From Ashinkailepas kermadecensis (Eukaryota > Arthropoda > Thecostraca > Neolepadidae), in NCBI GenBank assembly GCA_034440615.1, contig JAOTOM010004305.1, positions 62,001 to 126,000 of the forward strand: a DNA stretch of 64,000 nucleotides, given 5' to 3'. Every line of letters begins with the position of its first letter. Position 1 is the stretch's first letter. The notes under the pieces were generated by a model. It saw only the letters and a list, made by a program, of their open reading frames with translations. It searched no databases and was not told the DNA's origin. Below, in pieces: positions 38,547 to 51,639 of this stretch. A program made the position numbers and the translations under genes.

Positions 38547-39116
38547 GTGCCGTGTTCTGCCCGCCAGGCGGCCTGGTGCACACGACTGCTGCCTCTGCTG
38601 CTGACCTCAGTCCTGCCGGTGGCCGCTGACCTCGCCAACCACGCCGGCCAGCCGAGTCGTCCCAGTGATGTCATCGGCCAGCCGAGTCGCCCCAGTGACG
38701 TCACCGGCCAGTCGAGTCGCCCCAGTGACGTCACCGGCCAGTCGAGTCGTCCGAGTGACGTCACCGGCCAGCCGAGCCGTCCGAGTGACGTCACCGGCCA
38801 GTCGAGTCGCCCGAGTGACGTCACAGGCCAGTCGAGTCGCCCCGGTGACGTCACCGGCCAGTCGAGTCGCCCGAGTGACATCGGCGACCCGGTCGACCTC
38901 AGCCACCCGCCGAGCACGAGCAGCAACCTGTGCCGCTATCAATTCCACTTCCTTCCACCGGAGCTGTTCACGCAGCACGCGTGTGCGCTCTGCTACGGCT
39001 ACCACCCGACCTTCAACGTGAGGTACAGCGGGCTCCAGTGGAGCGTGGAGGCGGACGACGTCCGACTGGACAACCATGTCTACTCAGTGCTGCATCTCAG
39101 CAACGGCACCACACTG
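38547..39116 (+). CDS. Candidate 5' coding exon (secretory N terminus, repeat, Cys-containing segment), maybe of the class B GPCR
   Basis: One plus frame is open from 38454 to 39116 without an ATG. Near its start is a signal-peptide-like stretch (RLLPLLLTSVLPVAADLA), then eight copies of a 10-residue GQSSRPSDVT repeat, then NLCRYQFHFLPPELFTQHAC and a segment ending LHLSNGTTL. In the non-repeated part nearly every third codon base is G or C and aromatic and Cys residues are spread normally, which argues for real coding. The exon ends CTG/GTGAGT at 39116/39117, a strong donor in phase 0, and the next candidate exon (58937) starts in phase 0. The true 5' end is unclear: an acceptor at 38567 or 38610 is possible, with the initiator in an earlier exon. 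I do not recognise the Cys-containing domain. Linkage to the GPCR rests on strand, phase and the shared splice-site array pattern. Confidence 0.5.
38646..38887 (+). repeat. 30-bp in-frame minisatellite carrying TGACGTCA
   Basis: Eight copies of a unit reading GTGACGTCACCGGCCAGTCG plus AGTCGCCCGA. The period of 30 preserves the reading frame of the candidate exon and encodes GQSSRPSDVT. Six copies contain the perfect palindrome TGACGTCA, the consensus CREB/ATF site. Confidence 0.95.
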
Positions 39117-41575
39117 GTGAGTCCCGGGTCGATGGCACCACACTGGTGAGTCCCGGGTCGATGGCACCACACTGGTGAGTCCCGGGTCGATGGCACCAAA
39201 CTGGTGAGTCCCGGGTCGATGGCACCACACTGGTGAGTCCCGGGTCGATGGCACCACACTGGTGAGTCCCGGGTCGATGGCACCAAACTGGTGAGTCCCG
39301 GGTCGATGGCACCACACTGGTGAGTCCCGGGTCGATGGCACCACACTGGTGAGTCCCGGGTCGATGGCACCACACTGGTGAGTCCCGGGTCGATGGCACC
39401 ACACTGGTGAGTCCCGGGTCGATGGCACCACACTGGTGAGTCCCGGGTCGATGGCACCACACTGGTGAGTCCCGGGTCGATGGCACCACACTGGTGAGTC
39501 CCGGGTCGATGGCACCACACTGGTGAGTCCCGGGTCGATGGCACCACACTGGTGAGTCCCGGGTCGATGGCACCACACTGGTGAGTCCCGGGTCGATGGC
39601 ACCACACTGGTGAGTCCCGGGTCGATGGCACCAAACTGGTGAGTCCCGGGTCGATGGCACCACACTGGTGAGTCCCGGGTCGATGGCACCACACTGGTGA
39701 GTCCCGGGTCGATGGCACCACACTGGTGAGTCTCGGGTCGATGGCACCACACTGGTGAGTCCCGGGTCGATGGCACCACACTGGTGAGTCCCGGGTCGAT
39801 GGCACCACACTGGTGAGTCCCGGGTCGATGGCACCACACTGGTGAGTCCCGGGTCGATGGCACCACACTGGTGAGTCCCGGGTCGATGGCACCAAACTGG
39901 TGAGTCCCGGGTCGATGGCACCACACTGGTGAGTCCCGGGTCGATGGCACCACACTGGTGAGTCCCGGGTCGATGGCACCAAACTGGTGAGTCCCGGGTC
40001 GATGGCACCAAACTGGTGAGTCCCGGGTCGATGGCACCACACTGGTGAGTCCCGGGTCGATGGCACCACACTGGTGAGTCCCGGGTCGATGGCACCAAAC
40101 TGGTGAGTCCCGGGTCGATGGCACCACACTGGTGAGTCCCGGGTCGATGGCACCACACTGGTGAGTCCCGGGTCGATGGCACCACACTGGTGAGTCCCGG
40201 GTCGATGGCACCACACTGGTGAGTCCCGGGTCGATGGCACCAAACTGGTGAGTCCCGGGTCGATGGCACCACACTGGTGAGTCCCGGGTCGATGGCACCA
40301 CACTGGTGAGTCCCGGGTCGATGGCACCAAACTGGTGAGTCCCGGGTCGATGGCACCAAACTGGTGAGTCCCGGGTCGATGGCACCAAACTGGTGAGTCC
40401 CGGGTCGATGGCACCAAACTGGTGAGTCCCGGGTCGATGGCACCAAACTGGTGAGTCCCGGGTCGATGGCACCAAACTGGTGAGTCCCGGGTCGATGGCA
40501 CCAAACTGGTGAGTCCCGGGTCGATGGCACCAAACTGGTGAGTCCCGGGTCGATGGCACCAAACTGGTGAGTCCCGGGTCGATGGCACCACACTGGTGAG
40601 TCCCGGGTCGATGGCACCACACTGGTGAGTCCCGGGTCGATGGCACCACACTGGTGAGTCCCGGGTCGATGGCACCAAACTGGTGAGTCCCGGGTCGATG
40701 GCACCAAACTGGTGAGTCCCGGGTCGATGGCACCACACTGGTGAGTCCCGGGTCGATGGCACCACACTGGTGAGTCCCGGGTCGATGGCACCACACTGGT
40801 GAGTCCCGGGTCGACAACACCAAACTGGTGAGTCCCGGGTCGATGGCACCACACTGGTGAGTCCCGGGTCGATGGCACCAAACTGGTGAGTCCCGGGTCG
40901 ATGGCACCACACTGGTGAGTCCCGGGTCGACAACACCAAACTGGTGAGTCTCGGGTCGATGGCACCACACTGGTGAGTCCCGGGTCGATGGCACCACACT
41001 GGTGAGTCCCGGGTCGATGGCACCAAACTGGTGAGTCCCGGGTCGATGGCACCACACTGGTGAGTCCCGGGTCGATGGCACCACACTGATGAGTCTCGGG
41101 TCGACAACACCAAACTGGTGAGTCCCGGGTCGATGGCACCACACTGGTGAGTTTCGGGTCGACAAGACCAGACTGGTGAATATCGGATCGATGGCACCAC
41201 ACTGATGAGTCTCGGGTCGACAACACCAAACTGGTGAGTCCCGGGTCGATGGCACCACACTGGTGAGTTTCGGGTCGACAAGACCAGACTGGTGAATATC
41301 GGATCGATGGCACCACACTGATGAGTCTCGGGTCGACAACACCAAACTGGTGAGTCCCGGGTCGATGGCACCACACTGGTGAGTTTCGGGTCGACAAGAC
41401 CAGACTGGTGAATATCGGATCGATGGCACCACACTGATGAGTCTCGGGTCGACAACACCAAACTGGTGAGTCCCGGGTCGATGGCACCACACTGGTGAGT
41501 TTCGGGTCGACAAGACCAGACTGGTGAATATCGGATCGATGGCACCACACTGGTGAGTCTTGGGTCGCCCAGCCT
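39105..41575 (+). repeat. 29-bp minisatellite made of an exon end plus splice donor, about 85 copies
   Basis: The unit is GGCACCACACTG/GTGAGTCCCGGGTCGAT. The first copy begins inside the candidate exon (39105-39116), so the exon's last 12 bases are part of every unit. Almost every copy keeps CTGGTGAGT. Variants are CAAACTG for CACACTG, GTCGACAAC for GTCGATGGC and GTGAGTTTC. From 41088 to 41551 four diverged units form a 116-bp higher-order repeat present four times. Confidence 0.97.
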
Positions 41576-43879
41576 TCCATGTACTTTTACTGGAACATTT
41601 TCTAACTTTTTCCTCTAATAAATACTAAATTGAAAAACCTAGCCTAACCAAACCTAATATAACCGAACCTAATCTGTTACGTAGAAAAATTAATATTTCC
41701 GGCACTTTTTTAATGAAACTTTTCCAACTTAAAAGAAATATCTAACCTAACATAATCTAACCTAACCGACCCTAACCAAATCAAGCATAACACCTTTGTT
41801 TGCTTCATTAAAGTAACATGTACGTACAATTTTCCTAGCGAATAATTTTAAGTAAATTAATGCTGATAATCCCCACAACAAAGAACAAATCAGTACCAAA
41901 AATTGCACGAAGTGTCATACCATATTTGCTTGCACATCAACAAAAAACTGTTAACATTGCCATACGTTGCAGACATGATATTGATTTGTAGAAAGACATT
42001 CAGTACTACGTGCCCTTCTGCAACAATGCATCATGAATTCCATTTGTCCCATTCTCCAAGAGCATTGATCTGTAGCCGAATATGTGTACTTATATGCTTC
42101 GACTTGAAATGTCTGTTCAATGTTCTTAATTCGCCATTATATTTTTTTCGTTACACATCATTATCCTTTGACATGACATCAGCTTTGACGATAGCATGGA
42201 GATGTTATACCTTATGGGAAATCAATAATTTGATAATCATCATATAGAGGTGCCTCTAACTGGACAGGTAAGCATTACAGCTCAATTGTATTTATCTGAC
42301 CTCGACGTGTCAAGGCGGATTTATTGATGTATAAGACAGCTCGAATGTAAAGTGCCCTCAACTTGCATTGATGAGTAAACGATGTGCTGGCATACGCATT
42401 CCATTCCCTGCACGTAAGCGTGCAGCAAAAGCAGTTGGAATTGCACGGTTTTCCTTATGAATCCAATAGGAATCATGTTTGATTCAATAAGGAGTTCAGG
42501 ATTGGACGATATACCAGCTTGGAACACTTCTATCTCAAACAGTAAAAGTTGCAGACAGATTTCCCCGGCATATGTCGTAATACGTTCAAGGTGAAAATGC
42601 AATCACTTGAATGCACTATCAAACATAGTTACCCGGAACACTCCGTGTTTGCTTTATATTCTCGCAGTTTGGATGTTTGAGTTCTAACCGGCAGAATACT
42701 GCATGCAATGAAGTTCTGGATATGGCAATGAATGCGATCAGTCAGCATCTGTCACATAGAGGGCCTGGTTAATGCAGGCGCCTTACACATGACTTAACTC
42801 CGGGCCTCGGATAGGAGAAATAGGCACCTGGGATTGGCCGATTTCTGTTGGCTATGATGAAACTCAAATATAATTTGCACCATGGTTGAATCTCAAACTC
42901 CTGTTATTGATATGCGTGACAAAGCACGTCTGCTGTCGTTCCTGCTGCTTAGGCTCAAGTTGTGATATGACTGGAGGGGAATACGGCTTTACCTTGCAGT
43001 AATTATACAGCAAATTGGACTGAGGCTTGACTGCGAGAAACTCACAACACGATAAAAACAATTTCCCCCTCAGATTGTCTAGCCAAGGCCATGAGCTGAC
43101 CGTAGGCTAATTGGTGGCTGTCTCGGTAGACGTGCTGTAGCTTAGTGTGTTTTTGGTGTAACATTTTTTTCAGGTTACTAAAGGTAACATACAATATCTA
43201 CATACCATATAACATATAACATAGCTAAAATCTAGCTATGATATACCTTGGGGTGCCACGGTGAAAGTTCGGCCCCTTGTTTATTGTACAATTACTCTTC
43301 TCGTGAAATTTCTTCTAATTTGGAATTCCTTAGATCTGCTGGTCTTAGATCACTATTACACTACTAAATTTCGAGACCACGTCCACCGGGCATCTGAGTA
43401 GAAGTATGTATTCGCTTCCCTTTTAAAGAGCAAGTCTTCTGTCCTCCCCATGTAATGTTTGCTGCATGCATCGAATCAGTTTTGTGTTGGAAAATATTTG
43501 TTCATTCGTGTCTAGTAAGAAACTTCATCATTGTCCTCATGCAATCCCAGCCGATTTGTCTTCGCTTCCTGCTAGTTCTTTCGCATGAGCTTTGCCTTCA
43601 CGGGGATGGTGCAGGCGCGAGTCCAACCTGAGATTATCTGAGAAAACACAATTTGCCATCTATATCAAGAGATGCTGTTTGAAAGAAAGCTCGGCCAAAT
43701 TCAGCAAATGCCAGTGTCCAGGATTACAGCTTGAAATGAAGGAATCATCAGAAGTGCCGATCAATAACTTACCATACTTATTAATGGACAACGCATTGGA
43801 GGTCCTGACCGGCAGTCCCATGTTAAGATGTGCACCTTTGGGGGTGTTCAACCTATTATTGGAGGGGGTTCAGAGAGCC
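41576..43879. other. AT-rich non-coding DNA with AACCTAACC words at 41635-41790
   Basis: CCTAACC, CCTAATATAACCGAACC and CTAACCTAACC words recur at 41640-41790, loosely like degenerate telomere-type repeats. The rest of the stretch holds nothing recognisable. Confidence 0.4.
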
Positions 43880-44580
<701 letters not shown>

Positions 44581-47500
44581 GAATGTCAGTTGTACCCAGT
44601 GTGAATGTGTGCTGACTTATCGAGATGATCGCATGGCTCTCCCCTCCGGACGGAAACCCCGGCCGTCGGCCGGCGGCGGTCCGTCACTGACGTAGCCAGT
44701 TGACGGAGGATGGACCGCTGAATGTCAGTTGTACCCAGTGTGCATGTGTGCTGACTTATCGAGATGATCGCATGGCTCTCCCTCCGGACGGAAACCCCGG
44801 CCGTCGGCCGGCGGCGGTCCGTCACTGACGTAGCCAGTTGACGGAGGATGGACCGCTGAATGTCAGTTGTACCCAGTGTGAATGTGTGCTGACTTATCGA
44901 GATGATCGCATGGCTCTCCCCTCCGGACGGAAACCCCGGCCGTCGGCCGGCGGCGGTCCGTCACTGACGTAGCCAGTTGACAGAGGATGGACCGCTGAAT
45001 GTCAGTTGTACCCAGTGTGAATGTGTGCTGACTTATCGAGATGATCGCATGGCTCTCCCCTCCGGACGGAAACCCCGGCCGTCGGCCGGCGGCGGTCCGT
45101 CACTGACGTAGCCAGTTGACGGAGGATGGACCGCTGAATGTCAGTTGTACCCAGTGTGCATGTGTGCTGACTTATCGAGATGATCGCATGGCTCTCCCTC
45201 CGGACGGAAACCCCGGCCGTCGGCCGGCGGCGGTCCGTCACTGACGTAGCCAGTTGACAGAGGATGGACCGCTGAATGTCAGTTGTACCCAGTGTGCATG
45301 TGTGCTGACTTATCGAGATGATCGCATGGCTCTCCCTCCGGACGGAAACCCCGGCCGTCGGCCGGCGGCGGTCCGTCACTGACGTAGCCAGTTGACAGAG
45401 GATGGACCGCTGAATGTCAGTTGTACCCAGTGTGCATGTGTGCTGACTTATCGAGATGATCGCATGGCTCTCCCCTCCGGACGGAAACCCCGGCCGTCGG
45501 CCGGCGGCGGTCCGTCACTGACGTAGCCAGTTGACAGAGGATGGACCGCTGAATGTCAGTTGTACCCAGTGTGCATGTGTGCTGACTTATCGAGATGATC
45601 GCATGGCTCTCCCTCCGGACGGAAACCCCGGCCGTCGGCGGCGGTCCGTCACTGACGTAGCCAGTTGACGGAGGATGGACCGCTGAATGTCAGTTGTACC
45701 CAGTGTGCATGTGTGCTGACTTATCGAGATGATCGCATGGCTCTCCCCTCGGACGGAAACCCCGGCCGTCGGCCGGCGGCGGTCCGTCACTGACGTAGCC
45801 AGTTGACGGAGGATGGACCGCTGAATGTCAGTTGTACCCAGTGTGCAGTGTGCTGACTTATCGAGATGATCGCATGGCTCTCCCCTCCGGACGGAAACCC
45901 CGGCCGTCGGCCGGCGGCGGTCCGTCACTGACGTAGCCAGTTGACGGAGGATGGACCGCTGAATGTCAGTTGTACCCAGTGTGAATGTGTGCTGACTTAT
46001 CGAGATGATCGCATGGCTCTCCTCGGACGGAAACCCCGGCCGTCGGCCGGCGGCGGTCCGTCACTGACGTAGCCAGTTGACGAGGATGGACCGCTGAATG
46101 TCAGTTGTACCCAGTGTGAATGTGTGCTGACTTATCGAGATGATCGCATGGCTCTCCCTCCGGACGGAAACCCCGGCCGTCGGCCGGCGGCGGTCCGTCA
46201 CTGACGTAGCCAGTTGACGGAGGATGGACCGCTGAATGTCAGTTGTACCCAGTGTGCATGTGTGCTGACTTATCGAGATGATCGCATGGCTCTCCCTCGG
46301 ACGGAAACCCCGGCCGTCGGCCGGCGGCGGTCGTCACTGACGTAGCCAGTTGACGGAGGATGGACCGCTGAATGTCAGTTGTACCCAGTGTGATGTGTGC
46401 TGACTTATCGAGATGATCGCATGGCTCTCCCCTCCGGACGGAAACCCCGGCCGTCGGCCGGCGGCGGTCCGTCACTGACGTAGCCAGTTGACAGAGGATG
46501 GACCGCTGAATGTCAGTTGTACCCAGTGTGCATGTGTGCTGACTTATCGAGATGATCGCATGGCTCTCCCTCCGGACGGAAACCCCGGCCGTCGGCCGGC
46601 GGCGGTCCGTCACTGACGTAGCCAGTTGACGGAGGATGGACCGCTGAATGTCAGTTGTACCCAGTGTGCATGTGTGCTGACTTATCGAGATGATCGCATG
46701 GCTCTCCCCTCGGACGGAAACCCCGGCCGTCGGCCGGCGGCGGTCCGTCACTGACGTAGCCAGTTGACGGAGGATGGACCGCTGAATGTCAGTTGTACCC
46801 AGTGTGCATGTGTGCTGACTTATCGAGATGATCGCATGGCTCTCCCCTCCGGACGGAAACCCCGGCCGTCGGCCGGCGGCGGTCCGTCACTGACGTAGCC
46901 AGTTGACAGAGGATGGACCGCTGAATGTCAGTTGTACCCAGTGTGCATGTGTGCTGACTTATCGAGATGATCGCATGGCTCTCCCCTCCGGACGGAAACC
47001 CCGGCCGTCGGCCGGCGGCGGTCCGTCACTGACGTAGCCAGTTGACGGAGGATGGACCGCTGAATGTCAGTTGTACCCAGTGTGCATGTGTGCTGACTTA
47101 TCGAGATGATCGCATGGCTCTCCCCTCCGGACGGAAACCCCGGCCGTCGGCCGGCGGCGGTCCGTCACTGACGTAGCCAGTTGACAGAGGATGGACCGCT
47201 GAATGTCAGTTGTACCCAGTGTGCATGTGTGCTGACTTATCGAGATGATCGCATGGCTCTCCCCTCCGGACGGAAACCCCGGCCGTCGGCCGGCGGCGGT
47301 CCGTCACTGACGTAGCCAGTTGGCGGAGGATGGACCGCTGAATGTCAGTTGTACCCAGTGTGCATGTGTGCTGACTTATCGAGATGATCGCATGGCTCTC
47401 CCCTCCGGACGGAAACCCCGGCCGTCGGCCGGCGGCGGTCCGTCACTGACGTAGCCAGTTGACAGAGGATGGACCGCTGAATGTCAGTTGTACCCAGTGT

Positions 47501-48722
47501 GCATGTGTGCTGACTTATCGAGATGATCGCATGGCTCTCCCCTCCGGACGGAAACCCCGGCCGTCGGCCGGCGGCGGTCCGTCACTGACGTAGCCAGTTG
47601 ACAGAGGATGGACCGCTGAATGTCAGTTGTACCCAGTGTGCATGTGTGCTGACTTATCGAGATGATCGCATGGCTCTCCCCTCCGGACGGAAACCCCGGC
47701 CGTCGGCCGGCGGCGGTCCGTCACTGACGTAGCCAGTTGACAGAGGATGGACCGCTGAATGTCAGTTGTACCCAGTGTGCATGTGTGCTGACTTATCGAG
47801 ATGATCGCATGGCTCTCCCCTCCGGACGGAAACCCCGGCCGTCGGCCGGCGGCGGTCCGTCACTGACGTAGCCAGTTGACAGAGGATGGACCGCTGAATG
47901 TCAGTTGTACCCAGTGTGAATGTGTGCTGACTTATCGAGATGATCGCATGGCTCTCCCTCCGGACGGAAACCCCGGCCGTCGGCCGGCGACGGTCCGTCA
48001 CTGACGTAGCCAGTTGACAGAGGATGGACCGCTGAATGTCAGTTGTACCCAGTGTGTATGTGTGCTGACTTATCGAGATGATCGCATGGCTCTCCCCTCC
48101 GGACGGAAACCCCGGCCGTGGGGCGGCGGTCCGTACTGACGTAGCCAGTTGACAGAGGATGGACCGCTGAATGTCAGTTGTACCCAGTGTGCATGTGTGC
48201 TGACTTATCGAGATGATCGCATGGCTCTCCCCTCCGGACGGAAACCCCGGCCGTCGGCCGGCGGCGGTCCGTCACTGACGTAGCCAGTTGACAGAGGATG
48301 GACCGCCGAATGTCAGTTGTACCCAGTGTGCATGTGTGCTGACTTATCGAGATGATCGCATGGCTCTCCCCTCCGGACGGAAACCCCGGCCGTCGGCCGG
48401 CGGCGGCGACTGACGAGCCAGTTGACAGAGGATGGACCGCTGAATGTCAGTTGTACCCAGTGTGAATGTGTGCTGACTTATCGAGATGATCGCATGGCTC
48501 TCCCCTCCGGACGGAAACCCCGGCCGTCGGCCGGCGGCGGTCCGTCACTGACGTAGCCAGTTGACAGAGGATGGACCGCTGAATGTCAGTTGTACCCAGT
48601 GTGCATGTGTGCTGACTTATCGAGATGATCGCATGGCTCTCCCCTCCGGACGGAAACCCCGGCCGTCGGCCGGCGGCGGTCCGTCACTGACGTAGCCAGT
48701 TGGCGGAGGATGGACCGCTGCA
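44581..48722. repeat. 138/139-bp tandem array, about 30 copies
   Basis: Each unit runs from GAATGTCAGTTGTACCCAGT through GACTTATCGAGATGATCGCA, ACGGAAACCCCGGCCG, TCGGCCGGCGGCGGTCC and GTAGCCAGTTGAC to GAGGATGGACCGCT. Units differ by GTGTGAATG/GTGTGCATG, TGACGG/TGACAG and by the length of the CTCCCCTCC run, which changes the unit from 139 to 138. CCGGCCGTCGGCCGG is a strong self-complementary core in every unit. Confidence 0.97.
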
Positions 48723-49455
48723 GGGGCTGCACGTAGGCTTCGGCTTGGTCAGCTGCGACGCCGTCGGCTGGCCGCCACCTGTCGTGGACAATTCCATCAA
48801 GTAACGTGATGCTGCACTTCCCACATGTAGCATGTAACAGAGATGGTTGGCGGAGTGGCCTCGACCTAGCCCCTCCCTCCGGCGCATAAATGTTGCAATA
48901 AGCGGTGCATGCCGGGACCGACGAGTTGCGTGTGATATGATATGCCCCCCCCCCCCCGCCAGAACAGGGCGCACGGCTCGACACGGCAGACGGAGTTGGA
49001 TAAAGCGTTTGAGCGGACGTGTTGTTGGATGGCTGACTGTCATGGTGCCAAGAGGGACTTTGTGGCTCGCATTATGGAGAGACACGTGACAGCGTCTGTT
49101 TGATGACTGTTGAGACTGAGATCGTTGTGTGGTAAGGCGTCGCCGTTTTGTTTAAGCCCTGTCCTAATGGAAAACATTGGCAGCTTCATTCTCGGAAAAG
49201 TTCCCGCGTAGCGCGATCTGTGCTAGACATCACGAGTCAAAAGAAGATGACTCTGCTACAGACCCCCACATTCACCTACCCAATCCAAATTACCTTCATC
49301 GCCGTTGCGTGATGCCCTCATGGGAATAGTTGGCATCACTAAGGGTGCTCCAACCCTGTCATGCGAACCAATGCACTGAAAATCCATTATGGGGCGAGTG
49401 TTGCCACCTGAATTCACTGGAAATACGGGACCAAGCGCGTTAGCTGGAAAATCCA
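48723..49455. other. Spacer, includes a poly-C run at 48943-48958
   Basis: Just right of the array, 48724-48802 (+) has high GC3 and would read GLHVGFGLVSCDAVGWPP, but its splice phase does not fit the candidate receptor exons and its acceptor is weak. No gene called. Confidence 0.3.
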
Positions 49456-49710
49456 AACCTCCCATTGGTGACGGCTACCGCGGTGCTATATCGACGTTGG
49501 GTGCAAACCTCCCACTGGTGACGGCTACCTGGGTGCTATATCGACGTTGGGTGTAAACCTCCCACTGGTGACGGCCACCGGGGTGCTATATCGACGTTGG
49601 GTGCAAACCTCCCACTGGTGACGGCTACCTGGGTGCTATATCGACGTTGGGTGCAAACCTCTCACTGGTGACGGCCACCGGGGTGCTATATCGACGTTGG
49701 GTGCAAACCT
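49456..49710. repeat. 50-bp minisatellite, 5 copies
   Basis: The unit is ACCTCCCACTGGTGACGGCT, then ACCTGGGTGCTATATCGACG and TTGGGTGCAA. GCTACCTGG and GCCACCGGG variants alternate. Confidence 0.95.
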
Positions 49711-50728
49711 ACGTGGAGCACTTGGAAGCGGCCAGTGGCAATGTGCTCCATGGAAATTCATGTCAGGCAAATGTACGGACGTGCCGCTAGGTACGCCGGT
49801 GACGGTGCAATCCCACTGAGACGCGCGTCTGGCTGCGGCGTCTCCAGCGCAGATATGACAATGAATCAGTTCAGCCGCCGGCCGTCAGTTCGCGATCCCC
49901 GGCACGACAGAGGTCGGTCTGGGACGTGCCGATAAGGCTCCGTAGCGCTACACCATCACCCCCCAGGGTGCGATGCGTTGTACATATATGGCTACCACTC
50001 TGCCTGCAGCTGCCATGTTCTGCATCTTAATTAAGAGCGCTGCTGTACATTACTTGTCGTTCTGTTTGGTGCCGTACCAAAGGCTCTACTTATTATGAGG
50101 GCCAGTGTCAGCATCGCCTCATGGTGAGTCTCTGGGACATATTAAAGTGAAAGCCTTGCAATACTTGGAGGTGGCTTTGTCCCTGTGATTGAAGTTTCCG
50201 AAACGATTGAAATTACACCCATCGTGTTCGAAGTTTCTAGAGCTTGACAGTGACTACTTGGTGTGACATGGCAGCTTAGATGAAGCAGCGCACGACCATT
50301 GCCAGTGGTTGGTTAATGGGGGATGTATTTTGCTAGTTCTACGTGAACGCGGTACTGGTAACGCGATTACTGCTAACGCCAACACTGATTCGACATGACT
50401 GCTGTGTGACACTGTGACCTTACTGCTGCAGATTGTACCGGCCCGCCATGGCCTGTACGAGGCACGACTGCTTTACAGCATGCTGCCACAAACGTAACTC
50501 TAGACATCTGTTTTTTTATAGGCAGCGTAGTACCTGGCGTAGTAACTGTAGTATCCTCGAGAAATGGTCAGCTGGGAACTGTGATGCCCGCTGGCACAGC
50601 CACACCACCCACAGTACATCGCAGGCGAGTGGGTCGGAGGCAAATTTCTTCGTGTAAAACCATAGATGTACAACGAAATTTTCGAAATCCAAAGATTTCA
50701 ACTTAAATGAGACCACATTTGCTCTGCT
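49711..50728. other. Non-coding spacer
   Basis: No gene or repeat supported. Confidence 0.4.
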
Positions 50729-50912
50729 TGCAACATTTGTTGGTACAAGAAAATATTATATCTGATATTACGTGAGAGACAAATATCAACATTTGTTGGT
50801 ACAAGAACATATTATATCTGATATTCCGTCAGGGACAAATATCAACATTTGTTGGCGCAAGAAAGTATTCTATCTGTTATTATGTGAGGGACAAATATCA
50901 ACATTTGTTGGT
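50729..50912. repeat. 56-bp minisatellite, about 3.3 copies
   Basis: Units start CAACATTTGTTGGTACAAGA and end GAGAGACAAATAT, with several substitutions per copy. ATATTATATCTGATATTACG is in the middle. Confidence 0.95.
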
Positions 50913-51477
50913 TTCTGCCTGACTGCTCATGACATTATTTCCACGAGTCACTACTGGTACTGTACTTCGATCCCGAAGCCTTCACCATGCACATCTGGCC
51001 GGCATCCCTAATACGGAAGCAACGTTCAGTGTCTCTTGTGTACTTTTTGGAAAGGATGTTTTTGTACCATAGACAAGCTTGGGTAAGAAGTGTCATGCCA
51101 ATAATGTGCACTTGATATATGATACTTGTGGTTTACAAGAAAACACCAAAGTCACAGTATTTCCCAATGTCTCAGTCACCGGTGTCACGGTAGCACCAGC
51201 ACTGGTAGCATCAATACCATCAGTGAAACACTATTATTCAGGCACGACAATCGGGCATAAGCCATAGATGTATTTGGAACTAATGAGCACTGTGCTTAAC
51301 CCAGTGGTAATGAACTGGTACTTCAGAAGGCCGGCTAATGCCGATATTAGCAATGGGGCTCCAAAGTACCGGGGCGCATCTCATGCTGCACAGTGCATAG
51401 GTGTTGGGAATCGATCATTGATGAGCAATGGCCTTCATACCCATACGTAAAGCGACACCTTTTGACGAACGTAATAG
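50913..51477. other. Non-coding spacer
   Basis: Nothing recognised. Confidence 0.4.
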
Positions 51478-51552
51478 GTCGTATATATATTTTATTTATA
51501 TACAATGTCTAAAACCCAGGAACATCTAAGAGCCATTCTTCGTTATATTAAA
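51478..51552 (-). mobile_element. Short Penelope terminal-repeat fragment
   Basis: From GGTCGTATATAT through ACAATGTCTAAAACCCAGGA to GAGCCATTCTTCGTTATATT, this is the reverse complement of the leader at 1554-1625 and 10220-10290. It is truncated on its left, with no target duplication seen. Confidence 0.8.
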
Positions 51553-51639
51553 AAATGTAATAGGGAAGGGTGCTTTTACCTGCATGCATCTTTAGATGCA
51601 GTTATACGGATCAAGGGACATCACAAAAAGCTTGCATAT

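Noticed and set aside
38930..39178. Alternative plus and minus frames across the candidate first exon
   Set aside because: The frame ending LHLSNGTTL has far stronger G/C bias at third positions and a normal residue mix, and ends in a phase that fits the next exon.
39080..41580. Three overlapping minus-strand frames of more than 800 codons
   Set aside because: All three arise from the 29-bp unit read over 87 bases. The plus strand has the exon and donor that explain the array.
48724..48802. Extra receptor exon GLHVGFGLVSCDAVGWPP
   Set aside because: High GC3, but the acceptor lacks a pyrimidine tract and its end phase is incompatible with the exon at 58937.
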